Below, piece by piece: positions 47,932 to 56,375 of a stretch of DNA of 64,000 nt (position 1 is the stretch's first letter; every line of letters starts with the position of its first letter). The position numbers were made by a program, and so were the translations under genes. The DNA comes from Acanthococcus lagerstroemiae (Eukaryota > Arthropoda > Insecta > Hemiptera > Eriococcidae). The DNA lies in NCBI GenBank assembly GCA_031841125.1, contig CM063114.1, positions 29,829,266-29,893,265 of the forward strand, given 5' to 3'. Below the pieces are notes generated by a model. That model saw nothing but the letters and a program-made list of their open reading frames with translations, made no database searches and was not told the DNA's origin.

Positions 47932-50900
47932 ATGGGTAAGAACGACCCACCACCTCCTTCCGAAAAGACTAACCCTAAATCGACAACGACTGGTGCAAAC
48001 CCGAATCTCCCTCCGCGAAAAAACCGCTACGCGGAACGTTTTGAAAAGTTACCAGACGTTCCCGAAGCCCTCTCGCACTCGCTCATGCTAATCGCGGACG
48101 ACTTGGAGAAAGAGACTCGTGACCGCGAGAACCAACGAGATCTTGCGGAGAAGAGAGCCGCCGTCGCATTACAAACCGCGCAGAAAGCCGCTATAGATCG
48201 AGAGGCTATGCTGAAAACGACCTTCAACGAACAAATGAGCGCCCTCATGGAGAGTTTCCAAAAATCCCTCCGCGAATCTGAGGCGCGACAAGCCGAAGCC
48301 GCACAGCGACAGGCCGACGAATCACGGCTGATGAAAGATCAATTATTGTCAGTGAATCATACGATAGCGCGATTGAAAGATGAAAAGGAACGTGACTCCA
48401 CTAAACGAGTATCCTGGCCGCATCCCGTCTCCGAATCCACTCGACGAGCGCCGCCTATCCGCGGAGAAAATTCGAACAGTCGATCTGCCTCTGAATCAGA
48501 GGTCGACTCTGAAACAGAGCGAGAGAGATTGAATCGCTCGCGGAATGAAAAGACAGGTAGAAACCGTGAAACGCTGACGACTGCTCACCGCGATTTCCGC
48601 CACAGGGTAGAAAATTTCAACCCTGAGGAATTTTTGCATCGTCATCGGCGTGATAATTCCGACATTTCGCGTGCAGTCACCCGATCATACGACAATACTG
48701 AGGCCGACGACCGCAGTTTTCGTTTTTCGAAAGTCCCTCACATGTTTAAGGATAAGGAAATTCTTGAACCATTCCAAGGTCGCCGTGATCATCGCACTCC
48801 GGTGGAGTTTGTCACCCTATTCACAGAGCGCATCGGCGATTTCTGTGCTTCTCCCGCTGAGAAGGTGAAACGTTTCCGAAACTTGGTAGTAGATGGCTGC
48901 GACTGGATGTCACTCGCACTCCAGGGCAACCAAGATTTCGAGAGCACAGTCCGCTCGTTCATTGGTGCGTTCTGGGCCGCCTCCGAACAGAAAGCACTCA
49001 TGTATGCCTTTGATGCAGCGGAGTATGATGAAAATGGCGAGGAGCCACAACAGTTCCTGTATCGTTGGTACAGAAAACTGCAGTACGTTAGCTTTATAGA
49101 ACCAGCAGACCTCCTTGTAGACCTCCGTCGGAAAATGCCATCAGCTCTGCAGCTGGAGTTTGTCCAGTCTCCCATCAAAGACATTAATCAGATGATCCAA
49201 ACTGCCTCACGGTGGAAGGCTGCAACAGAACCACGTCTCCGCAGACGAGGCCGACCAAATGAAGAGAACCAAACCAGCTGGAAACCGCTCCGAAAAGACA
49301 CCATTTCAAAAAACGCCATTCTGTCGCTGGAACCTAACGAACATTATGATGATGGTTTCAGCGACGAACCTGAGCTAAACCACAGTTCTGCGGAATACCG
49401 ATTGCCGGAGCCAACTGATTTGGAAGGACCCACCCAGAATATATGCGCCGTGGGCGACTCGAATATTCAATCTGAATCTCCAGTTGCTCCACTGTCGACC
49501 GTCAAGTGGGGTGAATATGAGATACTGGGAGATTCTATGGCGAAACATCTGGCTCGAGAAGTCTCAGCTGAACCAAACGTTGCACGCATCCACCGACCAA
49601 CAGAGCTTCTGCGGAACGGCCTTACCGTGAAGGAACTATTGAGAAGACTACAGTCTGCAGTCTCGTTCCTGGGATCCCGAATTATCCTGGCCATCGGGCT
49701 AGACGAGTTTGAGAGCGGGATCTCCGACACCACAAAATGGATAGAGGACTACGAATCAGTGGTTACCAAACTGCTCAGACACTTTCACATAAAATCCATC
49801 ATTTTGTGTGAAGTGACCCCGCTGTGGGACAAACGAGGTGATGCAGTCTACACGCAGCTAGCAGAGATGAATCGCACCATGTGGAGGTTGCGATCGGAAA
49901 CCCCATCCGCCCTCCACGTTTTCCGCACCTTTGACATTTTTGCTGCATCGCGGTTCATGAATAGGAATGTCGACCGATGGCCCCGTGGGTTGAAAGCAGA
50001 AGACTTCAAGATCGACCAAAACATGTTCCTAAAAATCGATAGTCGAGGTGCTAATTTCAAAGCATGGTCAGCCAGGGCATCAGAAGCAGTCATGCGTGGA
50101 CTCCGTGGACTGATTGAATACCAGAAGGATCCTGCCAAGTTTCGACAGACCAGAAACACCAGACCAAGACCAACCGCTGATGTCATTTCGGTAATGCAGC
50201 TCGGCTGGAAGCCTAATCCAGCTGGGAAAATGAAATGCATTGCCGGATCTATCGTTTTCGAGGCCCTGATTGACACTGGCAGTCCAATCAGTATTGTCTC
50301 TGGGGAATTGTACACAATCTTGAAAACGGCAAACCCACGTGAAGATTATGCGGAGACTACCTGCAATCCCCTGCAGATGTCAACTCTAACCGGCGAGAAG
50401 GTACGCATGTCAACCACCTTATCGGTGCCATTCCTCTGTGCTAACAGTGGGGAACCCAACTTCCAGTTCCGCCAGCGATTTTGTGTCACCGCTAACTCTA
50501 AGGTGTCCTGCTTGATAGGTCGAGATTTTATAGACGAGTACCAGATTGACATCAGCTTACCAAAGAAACACCTAACTGTCCAAGCTGGTTGCCCACCCTT
50601 CATAGTCCAGCTCGAACGGTGTGACCTGTCGGTAGAGCCAACTCCAGTTGTTGTATCTGATAGACCAGTGGAGTCCCCACCTTCATCCGCGGAGGACTTA
50701 CACTATCTTCAGTTGGACTATCCAAAATCAGTCCATATTCAATCAGCGAGGGAAAAAATCAGCGCTACATCCACTTCCTCCATGACTATAGCCGCTGTTG
50801 AATCCTCTACCAGGGCTGTGGAGAAACCGACTCGAGAAATCTCTACCCGGGGCATGATGAAAGATGCCAATTCATCCTCTGCCCGGGGCATAACTAATGA

Positions 50901-53577
50901 TGCCGGCCCATCCGTTACCCGGGGCATGGCCACAACCCAGGGGTGGCTTACAGACTTCCTGAATAGGCATGAGAGAGTCTTCGAAGACCGAATTGGAAAG
51001 TGCTCTGTCTATGAGCACAAATTTAACATCCAACGACCAGGGGTGGTACATGGAAAGGATTATCCAGTGCCGAAACGCAAAGAAGCCGCTGTTGCAGCAA
51101 CCATCCACGAGTGGATTGAGGCAGGCATCCTAGTCGACTCCGATGCGCCGCACCGCATACCACTAGTGGCGATCAAAAAGAAGAACGGTACCTATCGGGT
51201 TTGCGGAGATTTTCGAGCATTAAACGAATTCATCTCTCCTCAGAACCACGAAGTCCCTAGACTAGATCACCTGAAAACGCGATTTCGAAACTGCAGAGTT
51301 TTCAGTAAGATTGATTTTCGACAGGGGTTCTTGCAGATTCCACTGAATGCGGAATCCCAGCCATACTGCACTGTGGTATTCAACGGAAGGCCATTAAAAT
51401 TCACCAGAGTGAGTTTTGGAACAAACGACTCCATGGCTGCCTTCATTGCGGCTCTCCAGAAGGTGCTGCATGGGACAGAAGAGTACACTGCATCATACGT
51501 AGATGATTGTATCATTTACTCTGAGAACGAGGAACAACATCGAGTCCACTGCGAGACAGTGGTGACTAAGATAGCTGCGGCAGGCATGACTTTGAACTGG
51601 GAAAAGTGCCAGTGGTTCCAGACGTCGGTACCATTCCTCGGATGGATTGTCAGCGAGACCGGCACGCGGCCGGACCCAGACAATGTACGGCAAATGTTGG
51701 AGATCCCTTCCCCCCATGACCGCAAGGAAGTTATGAGCCTCATGGGCAGTGTGAACTTTTATGCAGCGAATATTCCCGAGCTGTCAGTGACCGCGCAACC
51801 TATCACGCAACTGGTGTCGACAAAAAATCCTTTCATCTGGGGAGAACTTCAACAGTCGGCCTTTGAGAAGATCAAACGAATGCTGGCTGACAGAATTGAG
51901 CAAGCTTATCCGGATCCGCGAGAACCATTCCACCTAGTTGTGTCCGGTTCACTGAGAGGACTAGCTGGCTCTATTTACCAATACGACCCCCAGCAGAAGC
52001 CGACTCCCATCGCCTTTACCGGTCGTGCGCTCCGCAATGCGGAATTCAATTATCCAGAGGGGGAACTAGAACTCCTTAGCCTAGTTCACACTCTAAAGAA
52101 GTTTTACTACTTCCTCCACGGCAACAAAGTCATTGTCCACGGCTCGCACTCGTGGACAAATCTACTACACCCGCGACCATATTGGCCTCCGCGAATCCTC
52201 AAGTTCCAGACTTATATCCGCGAGTTCGATGTGGAATTCCTACACATCAAGGCACCAGAAAATAAGCTAGCTAAATTCCATGAGCTAGTAATTGGCCGGT
52301 ATTCCGATAGATTTTCTGCGGAGGCAGAGAATCAGATCCTACACTTCGAAACTAAACCTACCGAACGCCTGACGAAAGTATTCGAGGAGTTCGCGAGATT
52401 CCAAGCCGAGGATCAAGAGATACAAGACCTAATACGGAAGAGGCCACAGCAAATGGTCACAGAAAACTCGCTAGTATACCGCCGAGGGCGGGATCAACGA
52501 CTCCGCCTGGTGGTTCCCACAGATATCAGAGAAGACTTGATAAGGTTCTACCACCAATTCTACGGACACATCGGGGTGGAGAAGACCTGCGCAGTACTGT
52601 TACGTCATTATTCATGGCCATTGCTTCGCGAGCAAGTATATGAGCTGATAGCTCGATGTCTGCAGTGCAATACTTGTAAAAAACATAAGAAATGTGTTCC
52701 AACGCAATATCACCCTATCCAGGTTCGCGAAAAGGGACATATCGCCGTTGATTTTTGGGGACCATTGCCCACGGCCCGCGGCGGCCTAAATCTCATTCTC
52801 GTGGTAATGGACATTTTTTCCAGATACACGAAACTCTATCCGCTTCGGAAGGGCGCAACCGCGGGTGCAATAAAGGCGATGGAAGCATTCGGACAAGATT
52901 TTGGTCCGATTTTATCGGTTGTATCAGATAACGCCACCTGCTTCAGATCTGCACTCTGGAGAAAGCACTGGGAGAAGAAGGGAGTGATGGTGCGACACGT
53001 CGCTCCGTACAATCCGTCAGCCTCGCCCGCGGAACGGGTGATGCGGGTACTGGGAGATCGTTTCCGAGTGTATCTACAAGATCGGAAACAGGGTTGCTGG
53101 ATCGATATGATCAAAGACGTGGAAGCCTCAATCAACGAGACGGAACATCGCACCACGGGGATGGCACCGGTCACTCTGGCCAAAGGACTAAACCCACGGG
53201 ACCCGCTCTCGGATAAAGTAACCCGAGTACCACCTGTGGATTCGTTGAGAGTGCAGGAAATGGTACAACAACGCTTGGATCGAGTCGCTACACAACGCAG
53301 AGAACGAGTGCCATTTTCAACACGCTGCTATCTTGAAGTGGATGACCTTGTCTTCGTCAGAACACATCCGCTCTCCAGCAAAGAAAAACACATCGCAGCG
53401 AAACTCTGCGAGACCGCCAGAGGACCATACCGAGTTAAACGAGTGCTGGGTCCGAACACCGTTATAATTTGCGACCTAGCGGACTCCGACCTCGAGGAGA
53501 TACAGAACGTGAGGAATTTATTCGGCCTAACCGAACCTCAGAGAGCGCGGAGGGATAAGGCTGTCCTGACACACTAA
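47932..53577 (+). CDS. gag-pol: Gag-Pol polyprotein with SGNH-like insert, 1,881 aa
   Basis: One frame holds all of gag and pol, with no frameshift. A charged, probably coiled-coil N-terminus (about 55-150) is followed by a Ty3-type capsid-like region (about 265-435) and an Arg-rich patch. No CCHC zinc knuckle is visible. Residues about 528-727 look like an SGNH/GDSL hydrolase (ILGDS at 531-535, a GLDEF block near 589, IDSRG at 702-706). Retropepsin follows with LIDTGS at 779-784 and CLIGRDF near 860. Reverse transcriptase has FSKIDF (Asp 1128) and YVDD (1189-1192). RNase H (about 1330-1455) keeps the glutamate (1378), but the three aspartate positions are Ser 1338, Ser 1405 and Lys 1448. Integrase has an HHCC finger (1541-1579), the D-D-E triad (Asp 1607, Asp 1666, Glu 1701) and a GPY module (1831-1833). 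The start is the first ATG of the frame. Confidence 0.95.
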   Translation: MGKNDPPPPSEKTNPKSTTTGANPNLPPRKNRYAERFEKLPDVPEALSHSLMLIADDLEKETRDRENQRDLAEKRAAVALQTAQKAAIDREAMLKTTFNEQMSALMESFQKSLRESEARQAEAAQRQADESRLMKDQLLSVNHTIARLKDEKERDSTKRVSWPHPVSESTRRAPPIRGENSNSRSASESEVDSETERERLNRSRNEKTGRNRETLTTAHRDFRHRVENFNPEEFLHRHRRDNSDISRAVTRSYDNTEADDRSFRFSKVPHMFKDKEILEPFQGRRDHRTPVEFVTLFTERIGDFCASPAEKVKRFRNLVVDGCDWMSLALQGNQDFESTVRSFIGAFWAASEQKALMYAFDAAEYDENGEEPQQFLYRWYRKLQYVSFIEPADLLVDLRRKMPSALQLEFVQSPIKDINQMIQTASRWKAATEPRLRRRGRPNEENQTSWKPLRKDTISKNAILSLEPNEHYDDGFSDEPELNHSSAEYRLPEPTDLEGPTQNICAVGDSNIQSESPVAPLSTVKWGEYEILGDSMAKHLAREVSAEPNVARIHRPTELLRNGLTVKELLRRLQSAVSFLGSRIILAIGLDEFESGISDTTKWIEDYESVVTKLLRHFHIKSIILCEVTPLWDKRGDAVYTQLAEMNRTMWRLRSETPSALHVFRTFDIFAASRFMNRNVDRWPRGLKAEDFKIDQNMFLKIDSRGANFKAWSARASEAVMRGLRGLIEYQKDPAKFRQTRNTRPRPTADVISVMQLGWKPNPAGKMKCIAGSIVFEALIDTGSPISIVSGELYTILKTANPREDYAETTCNPLQMSTLTGEKVRMSTTLSVPFLCANSGEPNFQFRQRFCVTANSKVSCLIGRDFIDEYQIDISLPKKHLTVQAGCPPFIVQLERCDLSVEPTPVVVSDRPVESPPSSAEDLHYLQLDYPKSVHIQSAREKISATSTSSMTIAAVESSTRAVEKPTREISTRGMMKDANSSSARGITNDAGPSVTRGMATTQGWLTDFLNRHERVFEDRIGKCSVYEHKFNIQRPGVVHGKDYPVPKRKEAAVAATIHEWIEAGILVDSDAPHRIPLVAIKKKNGTYRVCGDFRALNEFISPQNHEVPRLDHLKTRFRNCRVFSKIDFRQGFLQIPLNAESQPYCTVVFNGRPLKFTRVSFGTNDSMAAFIAALQKVLHGTEEYTASYVDDCIIYSENEEQHRVHCETVVTKIAAAGMTLNWEKCQWFQTSVPFLGWIVSETGTRPDPDNVRQMLEIPSPHDRKEVMSLMGSVNFYAANIPELSVTAQPITQLVSTKNPFIWGELQQSAFEKIKRMLADRIEQAYPDPREPFHLVVSGSLRGLAGSIYQYDPQQKPTPIAFTGRALRNAEFNYPEGELELLSLVHTLKKFYYFLHGNKVIVHGSHSWTNLLHPRPYWPPRILKFQTYIREFDVEFLHIKAPENKLAKFHELVIGRYSDRFSAEAENQILHFETKPTERLTKVFEEFARFQAEDQEIQDLIRKRPQQMVTENSLVYRRGRDQRLRLVVPTDIREDLIRFYHQFYGHIGVEKTCAVLLRHYSWPLLREQVYELIARCLQCNTCKKHKKCVPTQYHPIQVREKGHIAVDFWGPLPTARGGLNLILVVMDIFSRYTKLYPLRKGATAGAIKAMEAFGQDFGPILSVVSDNATCFRSALWRKHWEKKGVMVRHVAPYNPSASPAERVMRVLGDRFRVYLQDRKQGCWIDMIKDVEASINETEHRTTGMAPVTLAKGLNPRDPLSDKVTRVPPVDSLRVQEMVQQRLDRVATQRRERVPFSTRCYLEVDDLVFVRTHPLSSKEKHIAAKLCETARGPYRVKRVLGPNTVIICDLADSDLEEIQNVRNLFGLTEPQRARRDKAVLTH

Positions 53578-53802
53578 AGTTAAAAATTCGCCCCCCATCT
53601 ATTCCAGTAGTCGCATTCAACTTCCCCTCCTCTCATGTCATTATCCTCGTTGCGTTTTATCTTAGTTCATTTTACTTCTTCCTCCTCTTGGTAGGGTTCG
53701 AACCTCTGAAGTTAATTGTAACTAGAACACCGATAAAGAATCCTATAAATTAACTGTAATTTTTGTTTTTTCTCTCTTTGTCATATCATCAAAACAGGAA
53801 AG
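53578..53802 (+). promoter_or_regulatory. intergenic spacer with splice acceptor before ORF2
   Basis: The last 40 bases are a T/C-rich tract (TTTTTTCTCTCTTTG) ending ATCAAAACAG, with the cut after 53797, five bases before the ORF2 start codon. This is a good 3' splice-site context. It implies that ORF2 is translated from a spliced transcript, as env genes of retroviruses and Drosophila gypsy are. Confidence 0.55.
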
Positions 53803-54741
53803 ATGGACCAAAGTCAATTTGCCATCTGTCTGGATGGAAATCTGCACCGGATCCACCCGTTCGCGAAGCTTATAGATATGGGGGATGAAACCTTGTGGAG
53901 GCCCGATTTCGTGGAAACCACACATGTCCCGGCGGAACAGATGCTTACCCTTCGGATAGGGGATCTGAGCAGACGACCCGTTGAAGGGTGCCCCCTCAGA
54001 ACGGTGGATGGGCCAGTAGCTCCCCCCCCTGGGATTCTACTACCATCACTACCTCCGCCGGAGGAGAAATCCAGTTCGACGCCGTGGGAGCAGCAGATCG
54101 CCCACGCCTTACTCCTTTCTCGAGTTGAGAAACTCGAGGAAACCGTTCGAGGTTTGCAGACGGAGTTGGAGACCCTCCGGGGAGAACGTCGTATGAATAC
54201 ATCTGCAGAGAAACCACCGGCAGAGACCAAAGAAACGCAGAAAGTAACGTCCGCAGAGGCTCCTCTCATGGGAGACCTCCGAGAGCCACGTCCGAAAGAT
54301 TTCTCGGACCGGACTGCCGCGGAGGGAAGACTCCGTAAGTTACCAAAACTGCAGGTGACGGTGAGAGGGAAGAGCATAGAGACCCTCGTCGACGACCGGG
54401 TCCCATTCTCGCTCGTGACCTCCGATATCGCACGAGCCACAAAATACCCGCGGAAGAAGGTCGCCGAAAAGACGTTCCATGTCTTTTGGAAACGCCATAA
54501 GGCGATTACCGTCAACGATAAAATACGGTTGGATATCACCATAGGCAGGACTCCGATGGTGGTTTATGCTTATGAAGTTCCGCAGTGGCCGGCCAACCAA
54601 CCGCGGTTGGTTTTAGGAAGACAATTCATGGATGTCTTCCACACTGCGATCGACCAGACAGAAAAGAAAATCCGCATAGTGGATCCGGAGACCGAATGCG
54701 CTCTCACAGTAGCATATGAGGAGCGTTCGGTTTACGAATGA
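53803..54741 (+). CDS. 312-aa ORF in env position: coiled coil plus degenerate retropepsin-like domain
   Basis: This is not an envelope protein: no signal peptide, furin-type site or membrane anchor is visible. After a Pro-rich stretch (71-90), residues about 98-130 form a likely coiled coil (LLLSRVEKLEETVRGLQTEL). Residues about 180-295 follow the retropepsin plan. LQVTVRGKSIETLVDDRV aligns with FEALIDTGSPISIVS of the element's own protease, and LVLGRQFMDVFHTAIDQTEK aligns with CLIGRDFIDEY. The catalytic DTG is DDR (197-199), so peptidase activity is unlikely. It may be a duplicated protease domain turned into a structural or regulatory factor; that role is inference. The frame is intact and its antisense strand is also open by chance. 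Confidence 0.8.
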   Translation: MDQSQFAICLDGNLHRIHPFAKLIDMGDETLWRPDFVETTHVPAEQMLTLRIGDLSRRPVEGCPLRTVDGPVAPPPGILLPSLPPPEEKSSSTPWEQQIAHALLLSRVEKLEETVRGLQTELETLRGERRMNTSAEKPPAETKETQKVTSAEAPLMGDLREPRPKDFSDRTAAEGRLRKLPKLQVTVRGKSIETLVDDRVPFSLVTSDIARATKYPRKKVAEKTFHVFWKRHKAITVNDKIRLDITIGRTPMVVYAYEVPQWPANQPRLVLGRQFMDVFHTAIDQTEKKIRIVDPETECALTVAYEERSVYE

Positions 54742-55258
54742 AGATGCCATGGAAATGGACCCGCCGTCTGCGGAGCTTTGTTATTATTAAGGATTGTAAT
54801 ACTAATGCATAAGTTCATGTTGCAAGTAGATTTTTTTTTTTCTCCCAGTTCCTAATATTGTTTAGAATATCAGTTTTTTTTTGTTTTTTTTGTGTTTTTG
54901 TTGTGTTGTTCCTTGATGATTTTTTTTTTCTCTCTTTCTTATCCCGCAGGCATATTGTGTTTCTGGTTTTTTTTATTTTTATTTTTAAGAGTTTTCTCTT
55001 TGGTTTTTGTTTTATTGTTTTGATTTTTTTTTTTTAGTTCTATTCCCTCAGGGGTTTAAGTAATTTTCTACATCGTTTATTGTTTTTTTCTCCGCGATAG
55101 GAGCATTTGTTTCACTAGTTTAAGTTTTTTTTTTTGATTGATCTTTTTGAAGTTTTTTTTTTATTTTTAGTTTCAGGTGGCGGAGAGTTAACGGATCCCT
55201 GGTGAAGTCTTCGTACTGAAGACCATTGTATGCAATGGTCTCCAGTCCGCGGGGCATA
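54742..55258 (+). other. 3' non-coding region of the LTR retrotransposon
   Basis: Very T-rich. A perfect 9-bp stem hairpin lies at 55220-55241 (AGACCATTG, loop TATG). The bases before the LTR are CCGCGGGGCATA, with no purine run longer than four, so no usual polypurine tract is present. Confidence 0.75.
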
Positions 55259-56151
55259 TGTGGCAGGTAAAACGCGATAACTGCAGTTCGAACTAAATTG
55301 ATTATGTAGGAACGCACCGAGCTACTTTCCCTTTACCCTTCTCATTCCGTATGCAGGTGAGAATCTGCATACGGAGTGACGTTTTCCTTTTTCTTTCTCC
55401 TTTCCCTCCTTCTACCTGTTTTCCTGATAATTTTAGTTGTGTCATGTAATCCGCAAAATGTTTTTTCGGTTATACTTCAATTTTCCTGCTCCATTGAGCT
55501 CGGTGCCGTTTTGCACATTTTTGCACTTTTTTTTTTACTTTTTCCGGGACGCCTTTGCGGTTTTTTTCGATTTTTTTTTCTTTTAATCTTTTTTGAAACC
55601 TTTTTCGGACTGTCGTTTTCGCGGGTCCAGGAACTTTCCGCCACCGGAAGTCTTATTATTTTCAGTTTTTCTTTTCCTCCGCTTTTCGGAGTGTTATGTT
55701 TTAGTGTCCGCCACCCGCCATGTGGTTTCTTTCATTCGCGGAGCATCCAGTTTTGTTTATCCTTTTTCTTTAATGGAATAAAATGTTGTGTATAATGTTG
55801 TAAGGTCTTTTTGTGAGGGGAGGATTTGGGCAATTTGCTGGAGAATGTGAGAATGTGAGTTTTTAACTTCTCTTTACTGCTTTCATTCCGGAACTTGAAA
55901 CGACTTAACATGTGATCTGGGTAATTACCTTCCTTTCCCTGGCAATACCACGCCTGAGAGGTCTCTTGTGAGCTAGTCGGGATGCTTCCTCAGGCTTTCT
56001 GGGCTTTTCTTGGTCGGCCACTTGCGCCGATTTTTCGTTCTGAGCACATCCCCTGGTCGTAAGGCAGGAAGGTGCGACTGGAGACAAATGTCGGCATTTC
56101 TTTGTGGACACCCTGTTTTTTTTTTGGGGTCGTTCATGAAAAAATGCCACA
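55259..56151 (+). repeat. 3' LTR, 893 bp
   Basis: Same as the 5' LTR at a constant offset of 9,458 bp until a T-run near 56116-56125, which has ten T here and nine in the 5' copy. An AATAAA lies at 55777-55782. Confidence 0.97.
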
Positions 56152-56155
56152 CATC

Positions 56156-56373
56156 CATACAAAACTACACACCAAACATAAGTTTTCAAGAACAATTTTT
56201 TGATTTCTGTAATAATTCAGCTGGAATCTCATCCACTTCTGGAGCTTTCCCTTTTTTTAAATCTCTCAATGCCTTGTAAAATTCCCCTCTTAAAATTGAG
56301 TCTCCCCTCTCATCTTCTTTCACATCTTCGTTCGTCTCCATTCTTATCTCTTCATCCCCATTATTACTATTTA
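56156..56373 (-). pseudogene. RTE-like LINE, middle part with internal deletion
   Basis: Next to the LTR, the minus strand reads LLKTYVWCVVLYGC, which should directly precede the piece at 45463-45800. Further 5' it reads FYKALRDLKKGKAPEVDEIP and AELLQ, the first block of the reverse transcriptase. The whole RT core between these two blocks is missing, so a deletion of several hundred codons occurred before or after the other insertions. Confidence 0.8.
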
Positions 56374-56375
56374 TA

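Larger units (their letters stand above)
45801..56151 (+). mobile_element. Ty3/gypsy-like LTR retrotransposon, apparently intact, with a third ORF
   Basis: The element is 10,351 bp and bounded by TGTGGCA...TGCCACA direct LTRs, with a 4-bp target duplication CATC (45797-45800 and 56152-56155). It has a tRNA-Lys primer-binding site, a 1.2-kb leader, one uninterrupted gag-pol frame and a further 312-codon ORF where an env gene would lie. The order protease, RT, RNase H, integrase is that of Ty3/gypsy. The LTRs appear to differ only by one T in a homopolymer, so insertion was recent. It sits inside a minus-strand LINE. No polypurine tract is visible next to the 3' LTR. Confidence 0.95.

Noticed and set aside
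53814..54542. 242-codon minus-strand ORF opposite ORF2
   Set aside because: It lies wholly antisense to ORF2, which has clear domain similarity to the element's protease. The antisense frame shows no domain and is Ser/Arg-rich as expected for a shadow.
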